This document shows, one piece after another, positions 21,019 to 32,987 of a DNA stretch of 64,000 nucleotides. The notes under the pieces are model-generated. The model ran no database searches and was not told the origin of the DNA. It saw only the letters and a program-made list of their open reading frames with translations. Position numbers and translations under genes: made by a program. The stretch's first letter is position 1, and every line of letters starts with the position of its first letter. The stretch is from Conchocele bisecta. Taxonomy: Eukaryota; Mollusca; Bivalvia; Lucinida; Thyasiridae. The DNA lies in contig CM055269.1 of assembly GCA_029237695.1 (NCBI GenBank), positions 30,166,956 through 30,230,955 of the forward strand, given 5' to 3'.

Positions 21019-21353
21019 TTATAGGAATGAATGGCCTTTTTGTGGAATTTATCGGGGTATAAACTTGGAAAAGTCGCGGGAATACTCGTCCAGTATTCCC
21101 GCGACTTTTCCAAGTTTATATCCCCGATAAATTCCACAAAAAGGCCATTCATTCCTTATAATTCCAGCATTTGAAATAAATTCACCAAGAAAATGTGTTT
21201 ATTTTCCGTTTTCTTAAGAATTATTTCAACTGCGCCTCACAGTTACGGAAAGTAGTTTGGCATGGAGTTTACTGGGATATAAATTTTGGACAGACTTGCT
21301 ACGGGCCAATCAAATGTTAGGGAATTGTGTAAATATTTTTGTGCTGGAATTAT
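21019..21353. mobile_element. Large foldback MITE with ~69-bp palindrome arms
   Basis: Arms 21,019-21,086 and 21,092-21,161 are almost perfect complements around a five-base CGTCC loop, with outer landmarks GGAATGAATGGCC / GGCCATTCATTCC. The element then continues to 21,353 and ends TGCTGGAATTAT, complementary to ATAATTCCAGCA at 21,158. A reversed copy at 33,699-33,968 keeps one palindrome arm and the same tail. Confidence 0.7.
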
Positions 21354-22080
21354 TCAATTGCGACTATCGGTTAGGTGATAATTCATGTAGCAATGATATG
21401 AAAACAATATTCAACAATATCACGTGGGATAATTGGTGAACATCATCATCGGCTGGTGATTTGATCGTTTTCAGTTGATCTAGTTCTGGTGATATAACTG
21501 TGAGGACAATTTGACCTAAAACAGGTGTGTTCTCTTCAGTTACCTTGCATCAAGTACAAACACGTCCTAGCCTGTATGTATGTTGATTCCAGAGGTATAT
21601 ATGTCTGTTGTAAAATCGCCAATCTTTCCCACCAATTTCAAAGTTTCTGTTTTGCTCTGGCGACCAACTATCTTATTTCTCATTTTTGCAAGTTTTACAA
21701 CCAGTAATTTTATTGCATTTCATTCATTGTCCCATTTACTCCAAACCGGTTCCTTTTTCCACTACCGGAACTGTCATAAAAATGCCCAAAACGTTATCTT
21801 CCCAGAAGCAGATGTTCTATGTGCAGCAACCATATGAAGAGGCTGATGAACTGATGTATTAAACGACTTAACCCTATTCCCAACAAAGCAGCCAAATCCG
21901 CCCGTAGCGTGTAATACTCAGATCGGCTGAAACAGCCCGTATATATAGACACTTAATTCGGCCAAAACCGGCTGAAACCGTCGTTACATTCCGGTATGAA
22001 TTTCGATGTAAAAATAGAAAATATCGACCAATCATCATGTTGTATTGAAAGGAAATTCTATTTCGAACATTTTCATAATA
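21354..22080. other. No gene seen; contains a duplicated segment
   Basis: 21,789-21,870 repeats the 19,917 segment. The stretch 21,895-22,080 precedes the second piggyBac copy and has no counterpart upstream of copy 1, so the shared piggyBac sequence starts near 22,081. Confidence 0.4.
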
Positions 22081-22175
22081 ATTAAATCGTACATTTCAGT
22101 CAAAGTAGTTATAAATAGAAGGGTTTTCCTTCTACCCACACGAGGTCAAGTTCAGTTTTCTTTAGTTCAGAAAAC

Positions 22176-23757
22176 ATGGAGTCCAACTCCGTTTTGACGG
22201 ATGTAAACAATTAAGAAAATGATGATATACGCGAGATACCGAGGCGAGATCCTAATTCTGACGTAGACATAAGTGACAAGTCATCCGACGATGACGCCGG
22301 AAGTGACTCTAGCGATGACAGCAGGTTATGGCTCGGATGATGACATTCCTTTGTGTAACATTCTAAACAGGTGGTCGTCAAAAATCAGAAATCCCACAAT
22401 CCCGCCATTTGTACAGCTTGTTGGCTCAAATATCGGGGATGAACCGTATGAAATTGTAGACTATTTCTACATGATATTCTCTGATGATTTCTTTGGGTAC
22501 AGCAAGGGGAAACGTCACCCAAAGAAATTAAATATTTTTTCTCCATTGTAATTGCCATGGGGATAAACCAACAACCTAGCATCGAGGACTACTGCAGGAC
22601 GGTCGACAAAATGGGAAACAAGGGAATCTCCAAAGTAATGACAATAAACCGATAGTGAAAACTAAACCAGTATCTCCACTTGAATGACAACACAAATTCC
22701 CTCGCAGATGATGATCCTGCTCGTGACCGACTATACAAAGTTTGACCATTGATGGAGATGTGCAACACCAATATCAAGAATGGAAATACCGTCCCAACCA
22801 AAATTGATGGAGATGTGCAACACAAATATCAAGAATGGGAAATACCGTCCCAACCAAAATGTCAGCATTGACGAGGCGATGATTGGATTCAAGGGCAGAA
22901 GCTACATGAAGCAGTATATGCCAGGAAAGCCTACTAAATGGGGATTGAAATCATGGATGTTAGCTGACTCCCACAATGGATTTAGCATTCAAGCGAGTCT
23001 GTGTACCAGGGCGAAACAAAGGACAGGGAATGACAGAAGGTCTCGACTACAAGGTTGTGATGGATCTTTCAAAGTACTGGAATGACAGGAAGGTTGTGCA
23101 TCTCCTATCGCCAAATTGAAGTAATGCCACTGGTACCATTCCCAGACATGTTAAGTGTTGCCCTGACAGCGCCTCCTATGTATGTCTACAAAAATTACGT
23201 CCAACAGAAGCCTTGCACAGCGATCTTGACTTGATGGAGAGAGAAGCGAAATCTGCAAAACTGACAGAGTTTGGCAAGAGGGAAGGAAGGTCTGTTATTG
23301 GACGAAATGACAATACAGGACGTGAACACATATAATTAATGCATGCTTGCAAAATGTGAAATGATATGGCCACCTCAGTAATGGACAGATATGTTACTCA
23401 TAATGAATTCATATAAGCAGTCGTTGAGTGAACCAAACCGTCTCGATGGCACAGTTGCATTATTGGAATAGAAAGTCATATTGGTGTATTTTTTTCTCCA
23501 GCAATCTTAACTGTCCAATTAAATACGACAATGAGAGATAAGCAACTGAACCCAACCAACACATGGGAATCGGAAATAAAATCAACCAACACTTACCTGA
23601 AACAAAGAATTTGTCATCAAAAAGAATAGAGATCTAAATTTGTGTATATTAGGTTTCTCTCAATGTGCAATTCATTGTTACATTAATTCTGATCTTGCAA
23701 CACCTTTTTTGTCAGCAACGCGGTATCCATCATGGTTGCAATACCAATCCAACTGTT
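22176..23757 (+). pseudogene. piggyBac-type transposase relic, copy 2
   Basis: Closest relative of copy 1. The start ATG at 22,176 is followed within 15 codons by a TAA. The acidic N-terminal stretch, NILNRWSSKIRNPTIPPF, and the SIDEAMIGFKGR...KPTKWGLKSWMLADSH core are present in changing frames. A 60-bp internal duplication occurs near 22,750-22,860 (LMEMCNTNIKNGKYR). A large deletion removes everything from the Tyr-Cys-Ala-Gly-Arg region to the LSTNG region, including the second catalytic Asp. A C-terminal Cys/His remnant (HHGCNTNPTVNL) survives near 23,725. Non-functional. Confidence 0.8.
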
Positions 23758-23799
23758 AACCTGTATGGACCAATTGTGCATGCAATTTGCCTTGGTCAG

Positions 23800-24134
23800 G
23801 CCACTGTCTCTAACAAGGGCATCGTTATCACTAAGCTAATCCCCTCACTGACAGCTTTGACATTAAAAAAAATTGTTTGCCTGACAAACAAGGTGAACAC
23901 AAATCCTCAGTGACCTTGACCTTGGGCGGTCGGATGTGGGTCATATGCAAAAGAAAGCACCATCCCTAGATACACATTGTAGCCAAATATTATCAACATC
24001 TGTGAAGCGGTTCATGAATTATTGAAAAATGAAAGGTGTTACCAATGTACTAATGTACATAATGTACATAATGTACGTACGTACGTACATTGACTAACAC
24101 TACATCTCCTCTTGCCAATCGGCGAGGGGATAAT
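23800..24134 (+). repeat. HINE-like family E copy
   Basis: 5' CAAGGGCATCGTTATCACTA and CTAATCCC, one GTGACCTTGACCTTGGGCGG unit, an ACGTACGT run, and a 3' hairpin CTCCTCTTGCCAATCGGCGAGGGG followed by ATAATA (stem CCTC...GAGG). Related copies at 35,733, 45,882, 49,575 and 51,060. Confidence 0.65.
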
Positions 24135-24237
24135 AATCCAAGTGGACGTAAGAGTTGCTTTACAGCAACTTGATTGCAGCTGTTACATTGTACAGATATA
24201 CTAATAATTATGTTCAGTTAGACATTGACGTCGTCTC

Positions 24238-24657
24238 CAATATAACGAGGATGGCCGCGGCCCGCATGTCGATGGTCTCAGAGTGTATTTATTTGAAGTT
24301 TGATGCCCAATAAGCATACAAATTTTCAAGCAAACCTGACTTACGGCTACAGAGATAGTAGGTATGTGAAAACTTTAACACAAATTTTGACAATACTTTA
24401 ACGCAAACTTCTAAATCATTTGGGCCGCATGAGTGGGATACAGCATGAATATATGGATCATGACTATAATAAGCATATGAAGTTTCAAGTCAATGTGACT
24501 TAGGACTGCAGAGATATAAGGTATTTAAAAACTTTAACGCAGATGTCGGACGGACGGACACGGACGGATGCACGGACGCACGGACGCACGGACGCACGCA
24601 CAGACGGACAACCTGACTCCAGTATACCCTCCCACAACTCGTTGCGTGGGGTATAAA
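24238..24657 (+). repeat. Pearl/HINE-like family P5 copy
   Basis: 5' ACGAGGATGGCCGCGGCCCG (self-complementary GGCCGCGGCC), two units with GAAACTTT-type and GGGCCGCATGAGTGGGATAC, GGACGCAC repeats, and the same 3' end (AACCTGACTCCAG, CTCGTTGCGTGGGGTATAA) as P1-P3. So P5 and P1 share 3' ends but not units. Confidence 0.7.
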
Positions 24658-25104
24658 AACATTCACCATTATCTGACGTATTGATTGGCAATATTATACA
24701 TTTTATATCAGACGAAAATTTACACACTGATATCAGGGGCGATAACCGTGTATCCTTAAAATGTTAATGGACATTACTATTTATTCTTTGTATTATTTTT
24801 TGATGTGCAATGATCAAACTTTATAATCTGTCGAAAATATTATTTTTCAGGTGACATATCATGCCTCATTTGCATATGAAAATAGCCTGATACCACCGTG
24901 AATAACTATCAATAAAATAAATATTACTAAATGATTATACATGTATCTGTATTGCGTGCACTAGCAATTTTTAAAACTGGTGGAATAGTGACACAAGTAT
25001 ACACTTATTTAATTCCTATAAAGAACATGTTGTGCCTACTGAGTGGGCATGTACCTTTAACATTAACCACAAACATTGTTTTAGCAATAAAATTGGAATA
25101 AATG
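24658..25104. other. AT-rich interval, nothing recognised
   Basis: No ORF, repeat end or RNA gene identified. Confidence 0.3.
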
Positions 25105-25815
25105 GGAACACTTTCAAAATTTGATTTTCATTTCACCCGGAGAAATGGGTTTGTAGCAGTTGCGACCAGTAGACCCAAATCAGCCTGTATATCCACACCA
25201 GGTTCATTACTATTTACAATTAATTTTGCAAAAACACCTGCCATGCATCTACTGTCTGTTCCATGTTTTGCTGCCGACAAACTTTTGGCTATTACACACA
25301 TCAAATCTAAAAAATATTTAAATGTATCGGTAAGTACTTTCTCATGTATCGGTAAGTGCAATAAGTAACTGTCCCCAATTTTTTTTATTTGATGAAATTC
25401 CATCAATTTCAAATACTGATTTTATTGTGAAAAATCAATATTCATGGGGCTAAAAATAGATTTATTTTTTCCCCCAAAAAAATAATTTGTGGATCCATTT
25501 TCAAAATATAACTTGTTTTTTATTTACATTATTTCCAACCTATCTCGCCAGGTTTCGGAGTCAATTTCCAAAAAAGATTGTTCACCCTCCTCGTCACTCT
25601 GGAGCCCCTTTTTGCCTCATGTTAAATTCCCAAAGGAAAATTGTTTTTTTTGCAATTAAATCAATATTTGTTGGAATTTCATCAAATAAAAAAAATTGGC
25701 GAGGGTGACTTTTTTATTATTGACGAAAAAGTACTTACATTTAAATATTTTTTAGATTTAGTGTTTATAATAGCCAAAAGTTTGTCGGCATCCAAACGTG
25801 GAACAGACAGTAGTC
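25105..25815. repeat. Large inverted repeat with ~150-bp arms
   Basis: Sequence 25,250-25,400 (GCCGACAAACTTTTGGCTAT, AAATATTTAAATGTA, TTTGATGAAATTCC) is found in reverse complement at 25,665-25,815, with about 265 bp between. The minus-strand ORF at 25,128-25,412 contains a match to the GACCAGT...GAGAAATGGG ends of MITE family M1, so it is repeat-derived and not a gene. Confidence 0.55.
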
Positions 25816-26185
25816 ATATGATGTATTTTTCATGAAAACTACAGAAACTGATATTTGTAAATTATGTGAAAAGTTGGTGAAATTTTCATAGCTAACGCGG
25901 AATCCTATTCTGCATTTGCTCTGAACATTTTGTCAACTTTGGATGTCATTTTCAAAAATTATCGTCATTTTTCATGAGACATCTTCTTCGTACGAAATCA
26001 CACGGTTTTCTCATGTAGTACAGATACAAACCTGGCTGAAGGAGCGTACTAGCAGATCAGGCACTAAACTGACCACAAATTTCTCTGGGCAGTCAAGTCA
26101 CATTTTCAGAACACATACATATGCTACTACAAAACCGTTTATACTCAATTAGCTGAGGTAATTATAGAACATCTCGGTTTGTATG

Positions 26186-26288
26186 TATCAGTTATAGTTC
26201 ACATATTGAATTTTCAATAAATTTCGTAACAAGCTATTGCGAGCGAGAAATTAATTTATTAAAAATTCAATATGTGAACTATAACATA
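26186..26288. repeat. Short foldback element
   Basis: TTATAGTTCACATATTGAA pairs with TTCAATATGTGAACTATAA, about 45 bp apart. The next element begins at its right edge. Confidence 0.6.
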
Positions 26289-26578
26289 CTTATTGTTTAC
26301 CAGCCCAGTCGAGAAGCTCCGCCCTTAACAGTGATTTCAATCGCTATACTAACATGTGATTGGCAGTGTGACATGAAGTGAGCGCGTGTGGGCGGTAATA
26401 TGCTTTGCGTCTCGTGAAATGATGAAAACAAGGCGTAAAATCAGTTCTAAATATAGCGGCTGAACATTTAATTATTAATTTAATAGATATTGGCGAAAGT
26501 GTCGCAATATGCGATTAATTGAGACGAAATGCTGTTCTTTCATTGGTCGAAGAACTACGGTAAACAATAAGTATTGCT
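26287..26578. mobile_element. MITE with CTTATTGTTTACC ends
   Basis: Left ATACTTATTGTTTACC and right GGTAAACAATAAGTAT are exact inverted ends 292 bp apart. No transposase fragment inside. Confidence 0.6.
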
Positions 26579-26802
26579 GTAAGAAATAAGCCACAGTTTG
26601 CTACACTGTGACATAGTAGACCAACTGTGTAGCTTCTGATCAATTGCTCTGCATCAGAAGCTAGTACGAAGGTGAAAGATACCGACCTATTATCATCCAA
26701 GAACTGAACATTAAAAAAATCACATTTATCTCGGCCACCCACTAGCTTTTGCATATTACAATATGTGTGTATAAAAGGTGGTTGGTGGGGTAATCTGATT
26801 GT

Positions 26803-27054
26803 TTAACCCTTTAAACACCACAGGCCTGTATAGTGGTATTGGCAAAAGGTGTAGATCCAGATGAGCCGGCTCGTGACGAGCCGTCTCATCAGGATCTGCA
26901 CTTTTTGCAAGTGAAGTAATTTTCATATTTTTGAGAATAAAAACACCCCCTTTTCATAAATGGATTAGTCTGTGAAAATCATTTTGTGACAATTGGATTG
27001 GTTGCAAAATTAAACATCAAAATCATTCCAGTTACTTAGGGGTGAAAGGGTTAA
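26803..27054 (-). mobile_element. TTAA-bounded MITE, family M3
   Basis: TTAACCCTTT at both ends, with TTAA on each side (26,803-26,806 and 27,051-27,054). The inside has a GAGCCGGCTCGTGACGAGCC dyad and a GATCCAGATGAG/CTCATCAGGATC pair. Copies at 28,786 and 34,747. CCCT after a TTAA target fits piggyBac-type mobility, and piggyBac relics exist in this window. Confidence 0.7.
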
Positions 27055-27169
27055 TGTCCTTTTTGGGGGAGGGAGGTCATCGGTCCGAGTTTTAAACCAC
27101 TGATATTGGGAAAATCACCATGTCGCCTGATAAGTTGCTACATGTACACTGTGGAGGCATGGTGGGTGC

Positions 27170-27275
27170 TTTACTGACTGAATAGTGCAAGCCCTGATCG
27201 CCTGCGCAGATATGCAGGTTGATCTGGGTCTGCACTGGTCACAAAGACAATAAGCCGCACTTCACTAGACAGAGA
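27170..27275. repeat. MITE family M1 fragment
   Basis: AAGCCCTGATCGCCTGCGCA...GGTTGATCTGGGTCTGCACTGGTCACAAAG corresponds to the right half of M1 copies (35,122, 39,356, 59,761). Confidence 0.5.
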
Positions 27276-27600
27276 AATGTATGCCTGTGATAGCAGACAC
27301 TGGCCAAAATTAATAACCCTAAATATTCTGACACCATTGGTTTGGTAAAACCCCTGTGTCTTCCAAAATAAATTGTATCAAAATACACTGTTATTGTGAT
27401 AAACCAGTACTACTACCATACTAACACTAAATATTGGAACACTCCAAGTCTTTGTTGTGGGAAACCATAAATGTGTGCGTTTACCAGAATAAAAAGCATC
27501 GAAATATATAGAATCATTATGGTAAACAACAAAATATTTGGCAGCCTTTAGCAAGCTAGTTTGCTTGGTTGCCAGTGTAGGCCTAGACGGGCATGAACAA

Positions 27601-27846
27601 TCAGGGGACCGTTTCACTAAACTTTGTACAACTAAAATGTTCATAAGGGCAAAATTATGATAGTCTGTAAATATCACATTAACATTGTTTTCTTGTAAAC
27701 AATTATTGGATTTACATTTATTGAGCATAGGCTGCATATGCAACCTATGCTCAATAAATGTAAATTCATCAATTGAAATTTCCAGACGATCCTAAATTTG
27801 CACTTACGAACATTTTAGTCATACGAAGTTTAGTGAAACGCCGCCA
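27601..27846. mobile_element. Palindromic MITE family M6, copy 1
   Basis: Ends CGTTTCACTAAACTTTGTAC / CGAAGTTTAGTGAAACG, with subterminal ATGTTCATAAG / CTTACGAACAT. The centre is a GAGCATAGGCTGCATATGC dyad. Copies at 34,248-34,475 and 58,168-58,366. Superfamily not assigned. Confidence 0.7.
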
Positions 27847-27957
27847 TTTTCTGGTCATGTGATTCGCACATGTTGTTTATGCATCCAGGGAAAAACATGG
27901 ATTATTATCAGGCTGTGCGAGTACTCATGATCATAATTTATATTGGTCTGAAATGAA

Positions 27958-28147
27958 ATAGTGAAAGTGAATGGGTTTAACACCCCAGCAAGAGCTAAGG
28001 TAACATAGAGAAGGGACCACAGTTTCATCCGACAGAACGGTGGGATGAAAATACTACGGCAGTATTTTTCACGCCTAGAGTGTGGATTGAACTCAAAACC
28101 TCCAGAATAGAAGTCCAATGCAATATCCCTTAGGCCATGGCCCATCC
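27958..28147 (-). repeat. SINE-like repeat S3
   Basis: Shares GTGAAAGTGAATGGGTTTAAC, CCCAGCAAGAGCTAAGG and GGGACCACAG with 31,782, 56,903 and 60,048. Read on the minus strand, the GGGATGGGCCATGGCCTAAG start and GAGTTCAATCC look like degenerate tRNA A and B boxes, so a tRNA-derived SINE is likely. Confidence 0.5.
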
Positions 28148-28223
28148 CTGTTAAAAATGAAATAAGCCCAGCTTGTCATATGTCACACAATACGATTCAT
28201 ATATCTGTAATAACAAGATGCAT

Positions 28224-28595
28224 GATCACGTGGTTACAACAACAACAATAGCTGAAAATGTTGAAATCTCGCCCACTCCAAAGTAAGTATTATTTTATAT
28301 TTTCTTTAACATGCAACAGACTTCAATGAAATATGGCGCAACAAACGCGTCTTCATGAGCTGCATTTGGTGATCACGGGAGTTCGGCACATACATATGTC
28401 ATTTTTGCGAAGAATTTTTGCGATTCTTCGCCAAAACGACAGAAGTTTGGGACAAAGTACAGAGACCATCAAATGCAGCTTAACAAGTTTGATGTGCCAT
28501 ATTTCATCAAAATCCGTTACATAATAAGGATAAAAGAAAAGAAGATGAGGGCTTCTGGTTTCAGTACTTGTTATTGTTGTTGTAACCACGTGATC
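28224..28595. mobile_element. MITE with GATCACGTGGTTACAAC ends
   Basis: Left GATCACGTGGTTACAACAAC pairs with right GTTGTTGTAACCACGTGATC. A second inner pair is CTTCAATGAAATATGGC / GTGCCATATTTCATC, and a GAAGAATTTTTGCGATTCTTC dyad is at the centre. Confidence 0.65.
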
Positions 28596-28785
28596 TTGAA
28601 TAAGCCCTAGTGCAAGCATACATTGATAAAATACAGCCAACCTAAGGTAGCGTTACGCTGTAGTTGTCGTCATCTGGCGGCCAGCTGTTGTTGGTGTGGG
28701 AGGATCAGCTTCTCCTGTACATGTCTGTATACCGTCCTCAGGTCTTGTAACATCGGCTTGAATGCCTGTATAGTATGTCAGTTCA

Positions 28786-29652
28786 TTAACCCTTTCACCC
28801 CTAAGTAACTGGAATGGATTTGATATGTTAATTTTGTAACCAATTCAATAGCAGAGCTGCCAACCCCATGTCGGTCACATGAGGAACATGGAGAGAAAAA
28901 GGGGATATTTTCAGGAATGCCACATATGTTTTCCGGAACACAAATCATTACTCACTTATATGCATAAAGTAATTTTTTTAGAGCCTTGGCCCTCGTCTCG
29001 GCCACCATGACCAACCAAAAAATCACAATTACACTGCTTGCAAGACGCAAATTCATCACCGCGCTTTGACAGGACCAAATGGGGCCATGTCTCGCTGTAA
29101 TCAGTGATGAACATATGTGTTCTCCTAACTTCTTTAGATAAAAAATACCCAAATTCGTTGGCTGCACGCTTTGGAGCAGACATTTTATGAATTTACGTGA
29201 TGAATAAATCAATATCGCTGAGCGCTTGAAACTACTATTACTGTACAAGAATTAAAATGGTAAGCGCCTAGGCGAGTATGATTACGGGTAAATAAAAAAA
29301 TAGGATTTATTGGCAGAATTGTGAAACAAAATTATTATTTCCAGATATTCCCGCGCTGATTTTTTTAAAAATCGTACTTTTTAATCGTTGTCCGTACTTA
29401 CGTGTATTTCTAACGTATTTTCCGGAACAAATACGGAAAAATCGTAACAGTTGGCAGCTCTGCAATAGTCACAAAATGATTTTCAGACTAGTCCATTTAT
29501 GAAAATGGGATGTTTTTGTTCTTATAAATATGAAAATTACTTGCAAAAAGTGCAGATCCTGACGAGACGGCTCGTCACGAGCCGGCTCATCAGGATCTAC
29601 ACTGTTTGCCAATACCACTATACAGGTGTGTGATGTTGAAAGAAATGGTTAA
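28786..29652 (+). mobile_element. TTAA-bounded MITE family M3, interrupted by a hAT-like insertion
   Basis: Starts TTAACCCTTTCACCCC and ends GAAATGGTTAA at 29,652. Matches 26,803 in reverse and 34,747 directly once the 28,852-29,462 insertion is removed. Its right TTAA is shared with the next MITE at 29,649. Confidence 0.7.
28852..29462 (-). mobile_element. Nested hAT-like element with zinc-finger remnant
   Basis: Terminal CAGAGCTGCCAAC / GTTGGCAGCTCTG, flanked by CAATAG on both sides (28,846-28,851 and 29,463-29,468). On the minus strand 29,183-28,956 encodes SETWPHLVLSKRGDEFASCKQCNC...HGG, resembling the N-terminal BED/ZBED-type zinc finger segment of hAT-like transposases. The catalytic domain is absent. 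CAG-starting ends fit hAT; the 6-bp duplication is shorter than the usual 8, so the superfamily is tentative. Confidence 0.6.
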
Positions 29653-29868
29653 CCCTTACTACGATGAATTAAATTTTCTCGTCTGCCGGAAATGTTTTAT
29701 TTCATTATTTCTTGACAAAAACCTGTTTTGACAGCGCATGAGAAACGTCTCCACTGGAGACCGGAGACGATTCTCATGTGCTGTCAAAACCATTTTTTTT
29801 TTATAGATTTAAGGCAAAAATGAAAAACAGCAGACAACAATTTCCATCTCCAGCGTAGTGAGGGTTAA
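29649..29868 (+). mobile_element. TTAA-bounded MITE, family M2, copy 1
   Basis: Begins TTAACCCTTACTACG and ends CGTAGTGAGGGTTAA. Inner pairs are TCGTCTGC / GCAGAC, and a GAGACG...CGTCTC-type palindrome flanked by TTTTGACAGC / GCTGTCAAAA. Further copies at 35,393, 51,581, 53,024 and 54,713. Confidence 0.75.
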
Positions 29869-30042
29869 AAAACGAGCAGTTATTTGCAAGATTTTTTTGT
29901 GGGAGAAAACTTGTAATCAACTGCTGACAAACAATACACACACAATACAATACACACAATATATTTTTTACGAGTGCGTAACTTTGTGAATGAGCCGTTT
30001 TCTAGTCCTAGATCTGAGTGTTTCAACTGTGGTTTCTAACAT

Positions 30043-30425
30043 GTGGCTGTGACTGGAGAAAAAAGGCTTTAATATGGGATTTGCGACCAATGAAGCTCCT
30101 GATCAAATACTATTAAAGCCTGATAATGATATATATTGTTGGTTAGAAGCACGTTGGGTGTTTCATTGATGGAATAGCGAACGGTGCAGTCAGTCACATA
30201 TCAGTAAACTTGTTTAATAAATATAATAAAAACAAAAGAGACGAGGCAAAGCCATGAAGACTGTGTTTTCTTCAAGGCATAGACAATTGGGCAACATAAT
30301 TATGCAAGCATGGTGGTTCTAGGTGGTATAGTAAGTGAGAAACAGATTTAAATGCGAATACTTAACATTGACAATGGTTATGAAGTTGTGCAAGTATGGT
30401 GGTTCTAGGTGGTACAGTAACAGAG
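30043..30425 (+). repeat. M1 MITE relic and HINE family F fragment
   Basis: 30,043-30,200 has GTGGCTGTGACTGGAGAAAA and GATTTGCGACC of M1 with an internal deletion. From 30,234, GAGACGAGGCAAAGCCATGAAG and GGTGGTTCTAGGTGGTA match the families at 61,137 and 62,190. Confidence 0.5.
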
Positions 30426-30431
30426 AAATGA

Positions 30432-31527
30432 ACTAGAAATGTGGCCTGTCGGCACACGAATGCCCCCGCTGGCAGCCAAAGAAAACAAGGCATATTTGAA
30501 TGTGGATTTGTCACAGGGTGGCAGAGGACCATTGGAGCAATGTGTGTGTGAAATGTGAAGCAAGGATCCGAGCAAGGAAACAGAAATTATAAGGCATTTA
30601 CCCAGCGTTAAGGTTTCGAACGCACCAAGTCTGTGACCTTGACTCTGGGCTTAGCAGGGGTGGCACGAATGTGGATTTGTCACAGGGTGGCAGAGGACCA
30701 TTGGAGCAATGCGTGTGTGAAATGTGAAGCAGATCCGAGCAAGGAAACAGAAATTATAAGAGCATTTTCCCAGCGGTTAAGGTTTCGAACGCACCAAGTC
30801 TGTGACCTTGAACCCGGGCTTAGCGGGGGCGGCACGAATGTGGATTTGTCACAGGGGTGGCAGGGAGGACCAATTGGAGTTGAGATGCGTGTGTGAAATG
30901 GGAAGCAGATCCGAGTAAGGAAACAGAAATTATAAGGCATTTACCCAGCGTTAAGGTTTCAAACGCACCAAGTCTGTGACCTTGACCCTGGGCTTAGCGG
31001 GGGCAGGACGAATGTGGATTTGTCACAGGGTGGTAGAGGACCATTGGAGCAATGCGTGTGTGAAATGTGAAGCAGATCCGAGCAAGCAGACATAAATTAT
31101 AAGCCATTTAACCAGCGTTAAGGTTTTGAATGCACCAAGTATGTGACCTTGACCCTGGGCTTGGCGGGGGCGGGGCGAATGTGGATTTGTCACAGGGTGG
31201 CAGAGGACCATTGGAGCAATGCGTGTGTGAAATGTGAAGCAGATCCGAGCAAGGAAACAGAAATTATAAGCCATTTACCCGAGCGTTAAGGTTTCGAACG
31301 CACCAAGTATGTGACCTTGACCCTGGGCTTAGCGGGTGCGCGACAAATGTGGATTTGTCACAGGGCGGCAGAGGACCATTGGAGCACTGCGTGTGTGAAA
31401 TGTGAAGCAGATCGGAGGAAGGAAACAGAAATTGTAAGCCATTTACCCGAGAGTTAAGGTTTCGGGACGTACGTACGTACGCCGGCAACACTATATGCCC
31501 CCCTCACCATTCGGTGGCGGGGGCATA
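30432..31527 (+). repeat. Pearl/HINE-like family P4, full copy
   Basis: 5' AACTAGAAATGTGGCCTGTC and CCCCGCTGGCAGCC, about six units of 166-176 bp (GTGACCTTGACCCTGGGC, GGATTTGTCACAGGG, GACCATTGGAGCAATGC), an ACGTACGTACG run, and a 3' hairpin GCCCCCCTCACC...GGTGGCGGGGGC followed by ATAAC. A 5' fragment is at 40,017 and a 3' end at 42,157. Its unit shares only the central GGATTTGTCACAG and TGACCTTGA blocks with P1. Confidence 0.8.
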
Positions 31528-31929
31528 ACAAAACACAAAAAACTTAACATCGGACTTGGACGGCGCAGCCTGTCCGCCCGCCTGTATGGGATTTTTTTAT
31601 AAAAAAAAAGCACTTACCAAAAATAAGGGAATGACCTTTGACCTGTCTGTCCGGGTATTCCTCCCCTGCCCATCCCCAACATTAGGTAGGAGCACAAGCT
31701 GACAGTGAACACTATGCTGAAATTGGAAAACCAACATGTATGACCAATTTATGAGGTCATGCCTGAATGCTAACAAAAGTGAAAGTGAATGGGCTTTAAC
31801 GTCCCAGCAACAGCAAAATATAGAGGCTGTCAGACGGGACCACAGAAAAGTCTATCCAACAGACCAGTATATCAGCAGTTTGTGCTTTATCAACTACAGT
31901 CGAAAACTTACTAACTAGTAAACAAGAAC
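31528..31929. other. Short interval with an S3 SINE fragment
   Basis: 31,782-31,870 (AAGTGAAAGTGAATGGGCTTT, CCCAGCAACAGC) belongs to repeat S3. The rest is not recognised. Confidence 0.4.
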
Positions 31930-32975
31930 ACCACGAAAAGCATGCTGTGGTGGTTGGATCATAAACATGCACATAAAATTTTAAGCCAATCGCTCATACA
32001 GTAAACAAGGAGAATGGAGAACCGCGCACACAACGAATCAATGTGAAATCAAATGATGAAAAACATGCACATGAAGTTTCAAGCCAATCGCTCATACACT
32101 AAAGAAGTTATAGGAGAATAGAAACATGCACAGATCTACTGAATGTGAAATTTCAAAGTTATTTGACCTTGACCATCAGGGTGAGGGGAGCATGGGTGTA
32201 GCGGGGAATGAATATATATGAATGGTGGGAATCATGCACATGATGTGCCAATCGCTCATAGAGTAAAGAAGTTATAGAATAATGCACATGCATCTACTGA
32301 ATGTGAAATTTAAAGTTAATTGACCTTGACCTTGGGCAGAAGGGAGCATGGGTCAGGTGGGGAATGAAAATAGCACATGAAGTTTCAAGCCAATCGCTCA
32401 TACACTAAAGAAGTTATAGGAGAATAGAGAAACATGCACAGATCTACTGAATGTGAAATTTCAAAGTTATTTGACCTTGACCATCAGGGTGAGGGGAGCA
32501 TGGGTGTAGCGGGGAATGAATATATATGAATGGTGGGAATCATGCACATGATGTGCCAATCGCTCATAGAGTAAAGAAGTTATAGAATAATGCACATGCA
32601 TCTACTGAATGTGAAATTTAAAGTTAATTAACCTTGACCTTGGGCAGAAGGGGAGCATGGGTCAGGTGGGGAATGAAAATAGCACATGAAGTTTGAAGCC
32701 AATCGCTCATACACTAAAGAAGTTATAGGAGAATGGAGAAACACGCACGCATCTACTGAATGTGAAAATCTACTGAACATGAAATTTCAAAGTTAACTGA
32801 CCTTGGGCGCGGGGGAGCATAAGTGGGGTGGGGAATGAAAAATGTACATGAAATTTGAAGCCAATCAGTCATATGCTAAAGAAGTTATAGCAGAATGGAA
32901 ATCGTGACGGACAGACGGACGACAAGACAGACGACTTTTGCATCCCTATATCCCATTTTCGCTATGCGATGGAAT
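31930..32975 (+). repeat. HINE-like family C with higher-order duplication
   Basis: Units of about 150 bp with CAATCGCTCATACACTAAAG, TTTGACCTTGACC and GGGGAGCATGGG. A stretch of about 200 bp or more near 32,125 recurs almost unchanged near 32,430, an offset of about 305 bp and two units long. The tail has GACGGACAGACGGACG, then CCCATTTTCGCTATGCGATGG. The end hairpin is weaker than in other families. Confidence 0.7.
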
Positions 32976-32987
32976 CATAATGGTGGA

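Noticed and set aside
25128..25412. 94-codon minus-strand ORF that looks like a protein terminus
   Set aside because: Contains a degraded M1 MITE end and lies in an inverted repeat; no domain recognised.
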